Assembly: GCF_023155275.1 (NCBI RefSeq) | Contig: NZ_JALMUV010000004.1 | Location: 210,300 to 274,299 of the forward strand | Direction: 5' to 3' | DNA: 64,000 nucleotides | Source of the DNA: Streptomyces rhizoryzae | GTDB taxonomy: Bacteria; Actinomycetota; Actinomycetes; Streptomycetales; Streptomycetaceae | Shown: positions 44,419-52,372 of the stretch, in pieces | Position numbering within the stretch: position 1 is the first letter of the stretch | How the letters are laid out: every line of letters begins with the position of its first letter | Program-made: the position numbers and the translations under genes | The notes under the pieces: generated by a model | Seen by the model: only the letters and a program-made list of their open reading frames with translations | Told to the model about the DNA's origin: nothing | Databases searched by the model: none

Positions 44419-45447
44419 TCAGCTGTAGCTGATCTCGACTTCGCCGCCGGCGGCGACCGCCTGGCAGGCCAGGACGTACCCTTCGGCGAGGTCGGTGGCG
44501 TCCAGCACCTCGTTGCGGGCCATGGTCACCTCGCCGCTGACCACCCGGCAGGTGCAGGCGGCGCAGGCGCCCTCCCGGCAGGAGTACGGGGCGTCGACCC
44601 CGGCGGCCAGCAGGGCGTCCAGCAGCGGGGTGCCGGCCGGCCAGCGGATCTCGTGGGTGGTGCCGTCGAGCTCCACCCGGGCGGTGGCGCCGGCCGGGCC
44701 GTCCGCCGGGCCGTCCGCGCGGCCCGGCCCCTCGAACGCCGCCGCCCCGCTGAGCGAGAAGAACCGCTCCCGGTGCACCCGGTCGCGGGGCGCGCCCAGG
44801 CCCCGCAGGGCCAGCTCCGCCGCGTCCATCAGCGGCTGCGGACCGCACAGGTAGGTCTCGCGGCCGGCGTACGGGGCGAGCGCGGCGGCCAGCCGGCCGG
44901 GGTCGGGCAGGCCCTGGAGGCTCTCCAGCCAGTGCAGCACGAGCAGCCGGTCCGGGAAGTCCTCGGCCAGTTCGCGCAGTTCGCCGCGGAAGATGACGGC
45001 GGACTCGGCGCGGTTGGCGTAGAGCAGGACGACATGGGCGGTGCCCCGGGTGAGCGCCGACTTCAGCACCGACATCACCGGGGTGATGCCGCTGCCGCCG
45101 GCGATCAGCAGCAGGTCGGTGTCCAGACCGGCCGGGGTGAAGGTGCCGGCCGGCGCCAGCACCTCCAGTTCGGTGCCGGGCCGGGCGTGGTCGCACAGCC
45201 AGTTGGAGCCGTGCCCGCCCGGAACCCGTTTGACGGTGACCTTCATCGGCTCGCCGGTGTGCGGGGAGCTGGCCAGGGAGTAGCAGCGGGCCGCCGCCCC
45301 GCCGTCCCGCCCGGGCAGTCTGAACGTGAGGAACTGGCCCGGTGCGTAAGGGAGTCGGTGCGCGGTGTCGAAGACCAGGGAGCGGGCGTCGGCGGTCTCG
45401 TCGATCACCTCGGCGATCCGCAGCCGGTGGGTGCGCGGCTCAGGCAT
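44419..45447 (-). CDS. kshB: 3-ketosteroid 9-alpha-hydroxylase, reductase component
   Basis: A 342-residue electron-transfer protein. The FAD domain has RCYSLASSPHTGEPMKVTVKRV style, the NAD domain has LLIAGGSGITPVMSVLKSAL and TYLCGPQPLMDAAE, and the C-terminal plant-type ferredoxin domain has CREGACAACTC plus a later Cys. It passes electrons from NADH to KshA. ATG 45447 gives the normal family N-terminus and overlaps the small cysteine protein gene by eight bases. Similar reductases act with phenylacetyl-CoA epoxidase, but kshA next door fixes the role. Confidence 0.93.
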   Translation of the reverse strand: MPEPRTHRLRIAEVIDETADARSLVFDTAHRLPYAPGQFLTFRLPGRDGGAAARCYSLASSPHTGEPMKVTVKRVPGGHGSNWLCDHARPGTELEVLAPAGTFTPAGLDTDLLLIAGGSGITPVMSVLKSALTRGTAHVVLLYANRAESAVIFRGELRELAEDFPDRLLVLHWLESLQGLPDPGRLAAALAPYAGRETYLCGPQPLMDAAELALRGLGAPRDRVHRERFFSLSGAAAFEGPGRADGPADGPAGATARVELDGTTHEIRWPAGTPLLDALLAAGVDAPYSCREGACAACTCRVVSGEVTMARNEVLDATDLAEGYVLACQAVAAGGEVEISYS

Positions 45448-45718
45448 CGGCCACCACCGGTTCCGCGGGCGCGCCCGGTACGGGGTTGCCTTCCTTGTCG
45501 GCCACCACCAGGCTGCCGTCGGCCACCGCCCGGGCGATGCTCTCGCGCAGCGCCTCGCACGAGCGGACCCGGGCACTGGGCTCCCCGGCCGCCGTCCGCT
45601 CCCGGATCCGGGGGCAGACCTCGGCGGCGTCGCCGGTCCACTGCACCTGGGTGTGGGCGGGGCTGAACTTCTCGCACAGGACCTGGTTCCCGCAGGTCCG
45701 GCAGTTCACGGGCCGCAC
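45440..45718 (-). CDS. Small cysteine-containing protein between kshA and kshB
   Basis: About 92 residues, from GTG 45718, only two bases after the kshA stop, and overlapping the kshB start. It has the N-terminal CRTCGNQVLC, then CPRI and a further Cys in VRSCEALRESIARAVADGSL. The first pair (CxxC) plus later cysteines suggest metal or iron-sulfur binding, but the spacing matches no ferredoxin that I know. The longer open frame upstream is a kshA shadow. Co-translation with both hydroxylase components suggests a function in hydroxylase assembly, electron transfer or stability. Confidence 0.75.
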   Translation of the reverse strand: MRPVNCRTCGNQVLCEKFSPAHTQVQWTGDAAEVCPRIRERTAAGEPSARVRSCEALRESIARAVADGSLVVADKEGNPVPGAPAEPVVADA

Positions 45719-45720
45719 GG

Positions 45721-46857
45721 TCAGGCCCCGGCCGCGCGGCGGGCGAGGTTGTCGGCGACCTCGGCGCGCCAGGCCGTGTTGGCCCGTTCGGTGTCGATCT
45801 CGAACTCGAAGCGGCGCACCATCTCGTCCTGCACGTCGGCGGCATCGACGTAGAACTGCTCGTACCAGCGGCGGAGCTGGTAGACCGGCCCGTCCTCCTC
45901 GGTGAGCAGCGGGTTGTCGATGCGGGTCTTGTTCCGCCAGATCTCCACGTCCTGCTCGAAGCCGACCTTCAGGCCCTCGGACGCGAGCCGGGCGGCCTCG
46001 GCGGCCTCCGCGTCGGACATGCCGGGGAGCTTCTTGACGATCGCGCCGTACATCAGCACGAAGCTGTTGGCGTCGACCGGGTAGTGGCAGTTGATGAGCA
46101 CCGACTCCATCTCGGCCTCGGCGCCGACGTCGGTCCACAGCTTGTCGATCATGTACGAGGGGCCGAAGTAGGAGGCGTCGGAGCGCAGGTCGCCGACCGA
46201 CGAGGGGGTGCTCAGGTCGATGTCCTCGCGCGGGGAGGACTCCATGTACTGGGTGGCGATGTGCCCCTCGAAGACGTTCTTGAAGTACGTCGGGAAGGAG
46301 TAGTGGATGTAGTAGAAGTGCGCCATGTCGACGACGTTGTCGACGATCTCCCGGCAGTTGGAGTTCTCCACCCGCAGGGTGTTCCAGGACCAGGCGGACC
46401 AGTCGGGGTGGCCGGCGCCCTCGATCCCGGGGATGGTCACCCCGGGCGGCGGCGGGTTGCCCTCGGGGTCGTGCCAGACGTAGAGCTGCTGGTTGCGCTC
46501 CAGGGTGGTCCAGGCGCGGGTGCGGGCGCGCGGCGGGACCCGGCGGGCGTACGGGATGCCGGCGCAGCGGCCGTTACCGGACCAGCGCCAGTCGTGGAAC
46601 GGGCAGGCGACGGTGTCGCCCTTGACGCTGCCGCGGGCGAGGTTGCCGCCCATGTGCGGGCAGTAGGCGTTCAGGACGTGCAGGGTGCGGTCCTGCTCGC
46701 CCTGGAAGACCACGAGTTTGCTGCCGAACGCCTCGATCTCGTGCGGCCGGCCGTCCTTGAAGGTGTCCGCGAGTCCCAGGCAGTGCCAGCCCCGGGCGAA
46801 CCGGGCGGGCGGCGCGGCCGCCTCGATGACACGGGCCTCTTCGTTGAGTGCGGTCAT
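45721..46857 (-). CDS. kshA: 3-ketosteroid 9-alpha-hydroxylase, Rieske oxygenase component
   Basis: A 378-residue Rieske non-heme oxygenase. Rieske cluster ligands: Cys66/His68 in CPHMGG and Cys85/His88 in CPFHDW. Non-heme iron ligands: Asn174, Asp177, His180/His185 in DNVVDMAHFYYIHYS and Asp303 in EQDVEIWRNK. The combination HFYYIHYSFPTYFKN is strongly conserved in KshA. It hydroxylates C9 of 3-ketosteroids; with KstD this breaks ring B and aromatises ring A. A GGGAGAG site precedes ATG 46857. It follows hsaF by 13 bases. Confidence 0.95.
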   Translation of the reverse strand: MTALNEEARVIEAAAPPARFARGWHCLGLADTFKDGRPHEIEAFGSKLVVFQGEQDRTLHVLNAYCPHMGGNLARGSVKGDTVACPFHDWRWSGNGRCAGIPYARRVPPRARTRAWTTLERNQQLYVWHDPEGNPPPPGVTIPGIEGAGHPDWSAWSWNTLRVENSNCREIVDNVVDMAHFYYIHYSFPTYFKNVFEGHIATQYMESSPREDIDLSTPSSVGDLRSDASYFGPSYMIDKLWTDVGAEAEMESVLINCHYPVDANSFVLMYGAIVKKLPGMSDAEAAEAARLASEGLKVGFEQDVEIWRNKTRIDNPLLTEEDGPVYQLRRWYEQFYVDAADVQDEMVRRFEFEIDTERANTAWRAEVADNLARRAAGA

Positions 46858-46870
46858 CGTTCTCTCCCTG

Positions 46871-47896
46871 CTACTTCTGCGCCGCGAGTTCTACGGCGAT
46901 GTCGATGAGCTGGTCCTCCTGGCCGCCGACGAGGCGGCGTTCGCCCGCGCGGAGCAGGATCTGGGCGGCGGGCACGCCGTAGCGCTCGCCCTGCCGGAAG
47001 GCGTGCTTGAGGAAGCTGGAGTAGACCCCGGCGTGGCCCATCAGGAGGGCGAGCCGGTCGAGTTGGCATTCGCCGTCCATGACCGGGCGGACCACGTCCT
47101 CCGCGGCGTCGATGATCTTCAGGACGTCGATGCCGGTGCGGATGCCCATCTTGGCGCAGACCGCGACCAGCGCCTCCACGGCGGTGTTGCCGGCGCCGGC
47201 GCCGAGCCGCCGGGTGGACCCGTCGATCTGCCGGGCGCCGGCCTGGATGGCGGCGATGGAGTTGCCGGTGCCCAGGGCGAGGTTCTCGTGGCCGTGGAAG
47301 CCCACCTGGGCGTCGTCGCCGAGCTCCGCGACCAGGGCCTGGACCCGCTCGGTGACGTCGTCCATCACCATCGCCCCGGCCGAGTCGACGACGTAGACGC
47401 ACTGGCAGCCGGCATCGGCCATGATCCGGCCCTGCCGGGCGAGCGCCTCGGGGGTGGTGGAGTGCGCCATCATCAGGAAACCGACGGTCTCCAGCCCCCT
47501 CTCCCGCGCCAGCCCGAAGTGCTGGACGGCGATGTCCGCCTCGGTGCAGTGGGTGGCGATCCGGCAGACGGCGGCGCCGTTGTCGTGCGCGGCGCGGATG
47601 TCGTCCTTCACCCCGAGCCCGGGCAGCATCAGGAAGGCGATCTTCGCCTGCCGCGCGGTGTCCACCGCGGTCTTGATCAGCTCCTGCTCGGGGGTCCCGG
47701 AGAAGCCGTACGTGAACGACGACCCGCCCAGCCCGTCGCCGTGCGTCACCTCGATCACCGGGACGCCGGCGTCGTCCAGCGCCGCCACCACGGACCGCAC
47801 GTCCTCGACGGTGAACCGGTGCCGTGTGGCGTGCGAGCCGTCGCGCAGCGAGGAGTCGGTGACGCGGATGTCGAGGGTGTCGGAGTAGCTCTTCAT
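46871..47896 (-). CDS. hsaF: 4-hydroxy-2-oxovalerate/oxohexanoate aldolase
   Basis: A 341-residue DmpG/HsaF-type aldolase. The TIM barrel starts [19 protein letters not shown], with the metal Asp, and has the metal-ligand HxH in [14 protein letters not shown]. The C-terminal communication domain ends [19 protein letters not shown]. It splits the hydroxy-oxo acid to pyruvate and an aldehyde that is channelled to HsaG. ATG 47896 overlaps the hsaG stop (ATGA), in keeping with the known tight complex of the two enzymes. Confidence 0.95.
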   Translation of the reverse strand: MKSYSDTLDIRVTDSSLRDGSHATRHRFTVEDVRSVVAALDDAGVPVIEVTHGDGLGGSSFTYGFSGTPEQELIKTAVDTARQAKIAFLMLPGLGVKDDIRAAHDNGAAVCRIATHCTEADIAVQHFGLARERGLETVGFLMMAHSTTPEALARQGRIMADAGCQCVYVVDSAGAMVMDDVTERVQALVAELGDDAQVGFHGHENLALGTGNSIAAIQAGARQIDGSTRRLGAGAGNTAVEALVAVCAKMGIRTGIDVLKIIDAAEDVVRPVMDGECQLDRLALLMGHAGVYSSFLKHAFRQGERYGVPAAQILLRAGERRLVGGQEDQLIDIAVELAAQK

Positions 47897-48801
47897 GCCT
47901 GGATGCCCATGCCCTTCGCGAACTCCTCGCCGACCTTGGTGGCGGCGGCGGTCATGATGTCGAGGTTCCCGGCGTACGGCGGGAGGAAGTCGCCGGCGCC
48001 CTCGACCTCCAGGAAGACCGCGACCCGGGCCATACCGCCGTTGACCACCGACGGGTCGTCGAACTGCGGCTCGGCGCGCAGCCGGTAGCCGGGGACGTAG
48101 GTGGCGACCTGCTCGGCGACCTCCTTGACGGACTGCGCGACGGCGTCCCGGTCGGCGTCCTCGGGGATCGCGCAGAAGACGGTGTCGCGCATGATGACCG
48201 GGGGCTCGGCGGGGTTGAGGATGATGATCGCCTTGCCGCGGCCGGCGCCGCCGATCTCCTCGATGCCGCGGGCGGTGGTGCGGGTGAACTCGTCGATGTT
48301 GGCGCGGGTGCCGGGCCCGGCGGAGACCGAGGCGACGGACGCGACGATCTCGGCGTACGCGACGGGGACCACGCGCGAGACGGCGTACACCATGGGGATG
48401 GTGGCCTGCCCGCCGCAGGTGATCATGTTGACGTTGTCGGCGTCGAGGTGCGCGGTGAGGTTGGCGGGCGGGACGACGGCCGGGCCGAGGGCGGCCGGGG
48501 TGAGGTCGATGGCCTTGATGCCGCGTTCGGCGTAGCGGGGGGCGTGGGCCCGGTGGACGGCCGCGGAGGTGGCCTCGAAGACCAGGTCCGGGGTCTCGTC
48601 CTGGGCGAGCAGCCAGTCCACGCCCTCGTGGCTGGCCTCGATCCCGGCGCGGCGGGCCCGGGCCAGTCCCTCGCTCTGCGGATCGACGCCGATCATCCAG
48701 CGGGGTTCGATCAGCGGCGAGCGCCGGAGTTTGCAGAGCAGGTCGGTGCCGATGTTGCCGGAACCGACGATGGCCGCGGTGGCCTTGGTCGTGCCTGTCA
48801 T
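47893..48801 (-). CDS. hsaG: Acetaldehyde/propanal dehydrogenase (acylating)
   Basis: A 302-residue acylating aldehyde dehydrogenase of the DmpF/HsaG type: NAD loop [13 protein letters not shown], catalytic Cys129 in [33 protein letters not shown] and the C-terminal [15 protein letters not shown]. It converts the aldehyde from HsaF to acyl-CoA with NAD. Three in-frame starts lie together (48807 GTG, 48804, 48801); 48801 is chosen because GAGG lies five bases upstream. It is in the hsaE-G-F unit. Confidence 0.95.
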   Translation of the reverse strand: MTGTTKATAAIVGSGNIGTDLLCKLRRSPLIEPRWMIGVDPQSEGLARARRAGIEASHEGVDWLLAQDETPDLVFEATSAAVHRAHAPRYAERGIKAIDLTPAALGPAVVPPANLTAHLDADNVNMITCGGQATIPMVYAVSRVVPVAYAEIVASVASVSAGPGTRANIDEFTRTTARGIEEIGGAGRGKAIIILNPAEPPVIMRDTVFCAIPEDADRDAVAQSVKEVAEQVATYVPGYRLRAEPQFDDPSVVNGGMARVAVFLEVEGAGDFLPPYAGNLDIMTAAATKVGEEFAKGMGIQA

Positions 48802-48843
48802 CATCACCTCGGGTGAAGGAGGGCTGAGGGGGTCCGAGGGTCC

Positions 48844-49626
48844 TCAGACGAAGGAGAGCGAGACCGGGCCGAGCCCGGTGAAGTCGGCGGTGAAGGTCGC
48901 GCCGGGCGCGACGTCCACGGCGCGGGTGCAGGAGCCGGGCAGCACCAGGTGCCCCTTCTTCAGGGGCACGCCGAAGCGGGCGACGGTCCGGGCGAGCCAG
49001 GCGACGGCGAGCGCGGGGTCGCCGAGTACCGCGTCGCTGCGGCCCTCGGCGATCCGCTCGGGTCCGCGGCGCAGCACCGCGTCGACGGCACTGAGGTCCA
49101 GTTCGCGCGGGTCGCGGCCGTCGCCGATGGCGTATCCGGCGGACGAGGCGTTGTCGGCGACGGTGTCGGGCAGGGTGATCCGCCAGTCCCGGATCCGGCT
49201 GTCGATCAGTTCCAGGGCGGGCACCACGCGTTCGGTGGCGGCCAGCACGTCGGCCACCTCGCACCCCTCGCCGGGCAGGTCGTCGCCGAGCACGAAGCCG
49301 ACCTCGACCTCGATGCGCGGGGCGCAGTAGCGGCCGAGCGGGACGGGGGTGCCGGGGTGCAGCTCCATGTCGTCCAGCAGATGGCCGTAGTCGGGTTCGT
49401 CGACGCCCATCATCCGCTGCATGACCGGGGAGGAGAGTCCGACCTTGTGGCCGGTGACGGTGGCGCCCGCCCGCTGCCGCTCCCGGATGTTGATCAACTG
49501 GATCTCGTACGCGTCCTCGGCGTCCATCCCGTCGAACGCCGCGGTGAGCGGGCCGATGGGCCGGCCCGAGCGCTCCGCGTCGCGCAACTGCCGTGCCGCC
49601 AGCTGCCGTTGGTGGTCCGTGAGCAT
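48844..49626 (-). CDS. hsaE: 2-hydroxypenta/hexa-2,4-dienoate hydratase
   Basis: A 260-residue hydratase of the MhpD/fumarylacetoacetase-like fold: [36 protein letters not shown] with the metal-binding Glu pair, [26 protein letters not shown] and [14 protein letters not shown]. It hydrates the dienoate released by HsaD. First gene of the leftward unit hsaE-G-F-kshA-small-kshB; GGAGG precedes ATG 49626. The region upstream carries both operator types. Confidence 0.94.
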   Translation of the reverse strand: MLTDHQRQLAARQLRDAERSGRPIGPLTAAFDGMDAEDAYEIQLINIRERQRAGATVTGHKVGLSSPVMQRMMGVDEPDYGHLLDDMELHPGTPVPLGRYCAPRIEVEVGFVLGDDLPGEGCEVADVLAATERVVPALELIDSRIRDWRITLPDTVADNASSAGYAIGDGRDPRELDLSAVDAVLRRGPERIAEGRSDAVLGDPALAVAWLARTVARFGVPLKKGHLVLPGSCTRAVDVAPGATFTADFTGLGPVSLSFV

Positions 49627-49700
49627 GGGGTCCTCCGCGGGCCGGGGGTGGGTCTGTGCCGGGAGGCTAAGCGCGGCGGCGGACGGGCGGGGAGCGCGCG

Positions 49701-49717
49701 TTCCCGCTCAGCGGGAA
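49701..49717. promoter_or_regulatory. Perfect palindrome TTCCCGCTCAGCGGGAA upstream of hsaE
   Basis: A 17-base palindrome with 8-bp perfect arms. Matches TTCCCACTCAGCGGGAG at 43373-43389 in 15 of 17 positions. Candidate binding site of the IclR regulator at 43485. Confidence 0.7.
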
Positions 49718-49733
49718 TTCTTCGGCCCCGAGT

Positions 49734-49750
49734 TATTCCGGTCCGAAATA
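49734..49750. promoter_or_regulatory. Operator TATTCCG-N3-CGAAATA upstream of hsaE
   Basis: Arms identical to those at 43351-43367, same 3-base spacer length. In both promoters it is close to the TTCCC...GGGAA palindrome (5 bases apart before IclR, 16 here). The gene order of the two elements relative to their operon is the same: the TATTCCG element is on the distal side of hsaE but on the proximal side of hsaA. Confidence 0.65.
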
Positions 49751-49856
49751 GCACTCCAAGGCCTCGCCTGGGGCCCCCGCCGACTTCGGCCACCTCCCGC
49801 ACCAACCCACCCACCTCAGCCCCCACCCACCTGACAACTGACCCCAGCGGGAGGGG

Positions 49857-49925
49857 ACGGGTCTGCGGGGGTGGTGTGCCGGACGTCAAGCGAAGCAGTC
49901 CGGCACACCACCCCCGCAGGCCCGT
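49857..49925. terminator. Long hairpin, terminator or repeat-borne structure
   Basis: 28-base arms with one mismatch (49857-49884 and 49898-49925), including 22 consecutive perfect pairs, around a 13-base loop. It is 113 bases after the PlsC-like stop, so it can end that transcript and isolate the hsaE promoter. It is also the hairpin part of the intergenic repeat; a shorter form is at 63852-63884. Confidence 0.65.
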
Positions 49926-50016
49926 CACCGCACCCCGAAAGCCCCGCGCAGCGGAAACGCAAGGCGCCGCAGGCGCAACGGAAACAACCCCCGCGGCGGG
50001 AAAGCCGACAACGTGG
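49921..50016 (-). repeat. Intergenic repeat, copy B (reverse orientation)
   Basis: Read on the reverse strand it gives CCCACGTTGTCGGCTTTCCC, then GTTGCGCCTGCGGCGC, CCGCTGCGCGGGGC and GTGCGGTGACGGG, then the hairpin. This matches copies A and C block by block over about 95 bases. Confidence 0.78.
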
Positions 50017-50037
50017 GAAAAGAGCCAAGCGCCAGCG

Positions 50038-50739
50038 CTACGCGCTGGGGGCGGTGCCCCCCAGGTGCGGCGGGATCCACCACGTGTCCTCGGGGTGCCG
50101 CGGACGTACCGGGTACGCCCGCTGCGCGGCCTCCAGGAGGTCCTGGACGCGGGCCCGCAGGCGATCGGTGATCTTCTCCGGGTGCTCCGCCGGGTCCGCG
50201 GCCATCGGCTCGCCGACCCGGATCGTGATCGGGAAGTGGTGGCGGCCCAGCTCCCGCTTGTGGCCCTTGGTCCACAGCCGCTGGGTGCCCCACAGGGCCA
50301 TCGGCAGGAGCGGTACGCCGGCTTCCTGGGCCAGCCGGGCCGCGCCGGACTTGAAGGTCTTCAGGGTGAAGGACTCGGAGATCGTCGCCTCCGGGAAGAC
50401 GCCGATCACCTCGCCCGAACGCAGCGCGGCCAGCGCGTGCTTGTACGCGTGCATGCCCTGGGCGCGGTCGACCGGTATGTGCTTCATCGCCCGCATCAGC
50501 GGCCCGGACACCTTGTGCCGGAAGACCGATTCCTTCGCCATGAACCGCACCAGTCGCTTGGCCGGCCGCGCCGCCAGTCCGCAGAAGACGAAGTCCAGGT
50601 AGCCGATGTGGTTGCTCACCAGCACCGCGCCGCCGCGCCGGGGGATGTTCTCCGTACCGGCGATGTCGAACTTCAGGTCCAGCGCCCTGAAGAGCGTGCG
50701 TGCCGCGCCGATGACGGGCGGATAGACGAACTCGGCCAT
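50038..50739 (-). CDS. 1-acyl-glycerol-3-phosphate acyltransferase (PlsC-like)
   Basis: A 233-residue membrane-associated acyltransferase. The HX4D motif is in SNHIGYLDF, followed by RFMAKESVFRHKVSGPLMRAMKHIPVDR and the FPEATISESFTLKTFKSGAARLA block (substrate binding). It should acylate lysophosphatidic acid in phospholipid synthesis. ATG 50739 starts the family homology; the frame is open to 50886. The GAAGGGG site is slightly far. Divergent from a thioredoxin gene with a 347-base gap. Confidence 0.88.
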   Translation of the reverse strand: MAEFVYPPVIGAARTLFRALDLKFDIAGTENIPRRGGAVLVSNHIGYLDFVFCGLAARPAKRLVRFMAKESVFRHKVSGPLMRAMKHIPVDRAQGMHAYKHALAALRSGEVIGVFPEATISESFTLKTFKSGAARLAQEAGVPLLPMALWGTQRLWTKGHKRELGRHHFPITIRVGEPMAADPAEHPEKITDRLRARVQDLLEAAQRAYPVRPRHPEDTWWIPPHLGGTAPSA

Positions 50740-51086
50740 GTCCGGGGGGACCCCTTCTCCTGTGCCCGGGGACGGTTCTCCCGGCGGCAACCTACGCAGC
50801 CGTAACTCCCGGCTTCGGGAGATCGTGCCCGATGTGCGCTCCGGCGGCCAGCGCGCGGGCCCCTCCGGGCGCGAGATTCTCGTCACGTGATCTCAGCGGG
50901 ATGGCGGCCGGACACCGGGGGAGGGGAGGACGGCGGCGGTTTTCGGACGAGGGCGCCGCGGTGGGAATCTTCGCGGCGCCGGGAGCGCTGCACGGTGGCG
51001 GGACGGCGGTCCGGGTCGGGTGCTGGATGCCCGCCGCGGCCCGGACGGGGCGGAAGGCCGGACGGTGGACGAAGGCGGAGGGAAGG
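50740..51086. other. Divergent intergenic region, 347 bases
   Basis: Between the PlsC-like gene and the thioredoxin gene. Contains TACG-N4-CGTA at 50793-50804 and a small hairpin CTCCCG/CGGGAG next to it. Open frames crossing it are shadows without family similarity. Nothing else recognised. Confidence 0.5.
50793..50804. promoter_or_regulatory. Small palindrome TACGCAGCCGTA upstream of the PlsC-like gene
   Basis: TACG/CGTA arms with 4-base spacer, about 55 bases upstream of the acyltransferase start, where a promoter or TetR-type operator would lie. Could be chance in GC-rich DNA. Confidence 0.3.
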
Positions 51087-51425
51087 ATGACGGTGGGCGA
51101 GCGGGACGGCTCGGCGCGGCTGGGCGCCGACGAGATCGGTGCCGCGCTGGGTGCGCGGGCCACCCTCGTGCAGTTCTCCAGCGCGTTCTGCCAGCCCTGC
51201 CGGGCCACCCGGCGCACCCTGGCCGAAGTCGCCGGCATGGTCCAGGGGGTGGCGCACGTCGAGATCGACGCGGAGGCCCGGCTGGAGCTGGTGCGGCGGC
51301 TGGGCGTGCTGCGGACGCCGACGGTCCTGGTGCTGGACCGGGACGGGGCGGTGGTCCGCCGCGCCACGGGCCAGCCGCGCAAGGCCGACGTCATCGCGGC
51401 CCTGGGGGCGGCGGTCCGTGATTGA
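51087..51425 (+). CDS. Thioredoxin-fold protein
   Basis: A 112-residue single thioredoxin domain. The active site is FCQPCRA (Cys35, Cys38), with QPC in place of the common GPC, and the cis-proline loop is RTPTVLVLDRDG. It should reduce disulfides in the cytoplasm; no signal peptide is present. ATG 51087 follows GGAGGGAAGG; the open frame from 50832 adds only non-homologous sequence. Upstream of the leader-peptide region, on the same strand. Confidence 0.88.
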   Translation: MTVGERDGSARLGADEIGAALGARATLVQFSSAFCQPCRATRRTLAEVAGMVQGVAHVEIDAEARLELVRRLGVLRTPTVLVLDRDGAVVRRATGQPRKADVIAALGAAVRD

Positions 51426-51483
51426 TCTCCCAGATGGCGGGCGGCCCTTGACGCTGCGGCTCACGCGTCGTCAGCCTGACGTC

Positions 51484-51570
51484 ATGCGGCCAGGCATCCT
51501 CCTCCTTCTCTACGGACGCGCGCACGTCGATCTGCTGCGGACCGCCAGCGCGCGCTGTCCCGGCGTGTGA
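51484..51570 (+). CDS. Leader peptide, 28 residues, HVDLLR...C type
   Basis: A short frame ATG 51484 to TGA 51570. It reads MRPGILLLLYGRAHVDLLRT then ASARCPGV. This is the pattern of short conserved Streptomyces leader peptides (RxHxDLxRxxxxxC) found before sulfur assimilation and flavin genes. The late Cys codon suggests control by cysteine supply. It is 83 bases before the flavin reductase start. Too short for usual gene callers. Confidence 0.75.
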   Translation: MRPGILLLLYGRAHVDLLRTASARCPGV

Positions 51571-51653
51571 GCAGCGACGACCCCACCGCCGCCGGCCGCG
51601 CTCCGGCCGGCGGCCCCGCCCGGGCCCGTAGCCCACAGCAGAAGGACAACTCC

Positions 51654-52160
51654 ATGACGGCCTCGCCCGACCTCGGCACGCCCGCCACCGCCTCTCCCGA
51701 GCTGCTGCGCTCGGTCTTCCGCCGGCACGCCGCGGGCGTCGCGGTGATCACCGCGTACGGCTCCGGTCCGGTCGGTTTCACCGCCACCTCGCTCACTTCC
51801 GTCGCCGCCGAACCCCCGCTGCTCTCCTTCGGCATCGGCACCGGCGCCTCCAGCTGGCCGGCCGTCGCCGAGGCCGCGCACATAGGCGTCCACCTCCTCG
51901 GTGAGCACCAGCAGGAGCTGGCCGCCACGTTCGCGCGCAGCGGTGCCGACCGCTTCGGCCCCGCCACCTCCTGGCGCACCGGCCCCGAGGGCGTGCCCCT
52001 GCTGGACGGCGTACTGGCCTGGCTGGTGTGCCGGGTGGTGGCCCGGATCCCGGCCGGCGACCACCGGCTGGTGGTCGCCGAGCCCCTCGTCGGCGATCCC
52101 GCCGGACCGGGCCGCCCGCTCCTCTACCACCAGGGCCGCTTCAACGCCCTGCGCGACTGA
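51654..52160 (+). CDS. Flavin reductase-like domain protein
   Basis: A 168-residue FMN-binding split-barrel protein: LLRSVFRRHAAGVAVITAYGSGPVGFTATSLTSVAAEPPLLSF is the canonical N-terminal half, and LVVAEPLVG plus LLYHQGRFNAL the end. It should reduce FMN with NAD(P)H or bind flavin. ATG 51654 follows GAAGGA; the frame is open from 51567 but those residues overlap the leader. The leader peptide directly upstream suggests a link with sulfur or cysteine metabolism, for example supplying a two-component monooxygenase. Confidence 0.87.
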   Translation: MTASPDLGTPATASPELLRSVFRRHAAGVAVITAYGSGPVGFTATSLTSVAAEPPLLSFGIGTGASSWPAVAEAAHIGVHLLGEHQQELAATFARSGADRFGPATSWRTGPEGVPLLDGVLAWLVCRVVARIPAGDHRLVVAEPLVGDPAGPGRPLLYHQGRFNALRD

Positions 52161-52372
52161 CGCGTTCCGCGCGGACCTGCTGCGTCACCCGGTCGGGGCC
52201 GTTGGGAAGGTCACATTTCGACGGCCTTGATTCGGGGCACGAGACTGTATGTACTGGCGAGTAATATGACGGTCGGCGCGGGGATCCGCAACCGACCGGG
52301 AGCCGCCCCGAGAGGCGCCTATGCTGCCAGCACAAGGCAGTTCTGAAGAGACGAGCAGGTAGGAGAGCCGGC
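52161..52372. promoter_or_regulatory. etfBA promoter region with TACTGGCGAGTA element
   Basis: The 212-base gap before etfB has a low-G+C patch (about 52210-52275) with the small palindrome TACT-GGCG-AGTA at 52252-52263. A sequence of this type is a candidate operator for a lipid-catabolism regulator, but the binder is not known. No hairpin terminator after the flavin reductase is obvious. Confidence 0.4.

Larger units (their letters stand above)
49627..50037. other. hsaE promoter region and intergenic repeat
   Basis: This 411-base gene-free region holds the hsaE promoter with two palindromes (49701-49717, 49734-49750), a run of CCCACC-rich sequence (about 49790-49835), a long hairpin (49857-49925) and the reverse copy B of the intergenic repeat (49921-50016). 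It lies after the 3' end of the PlsC-like gene. Confidence 0.6.
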
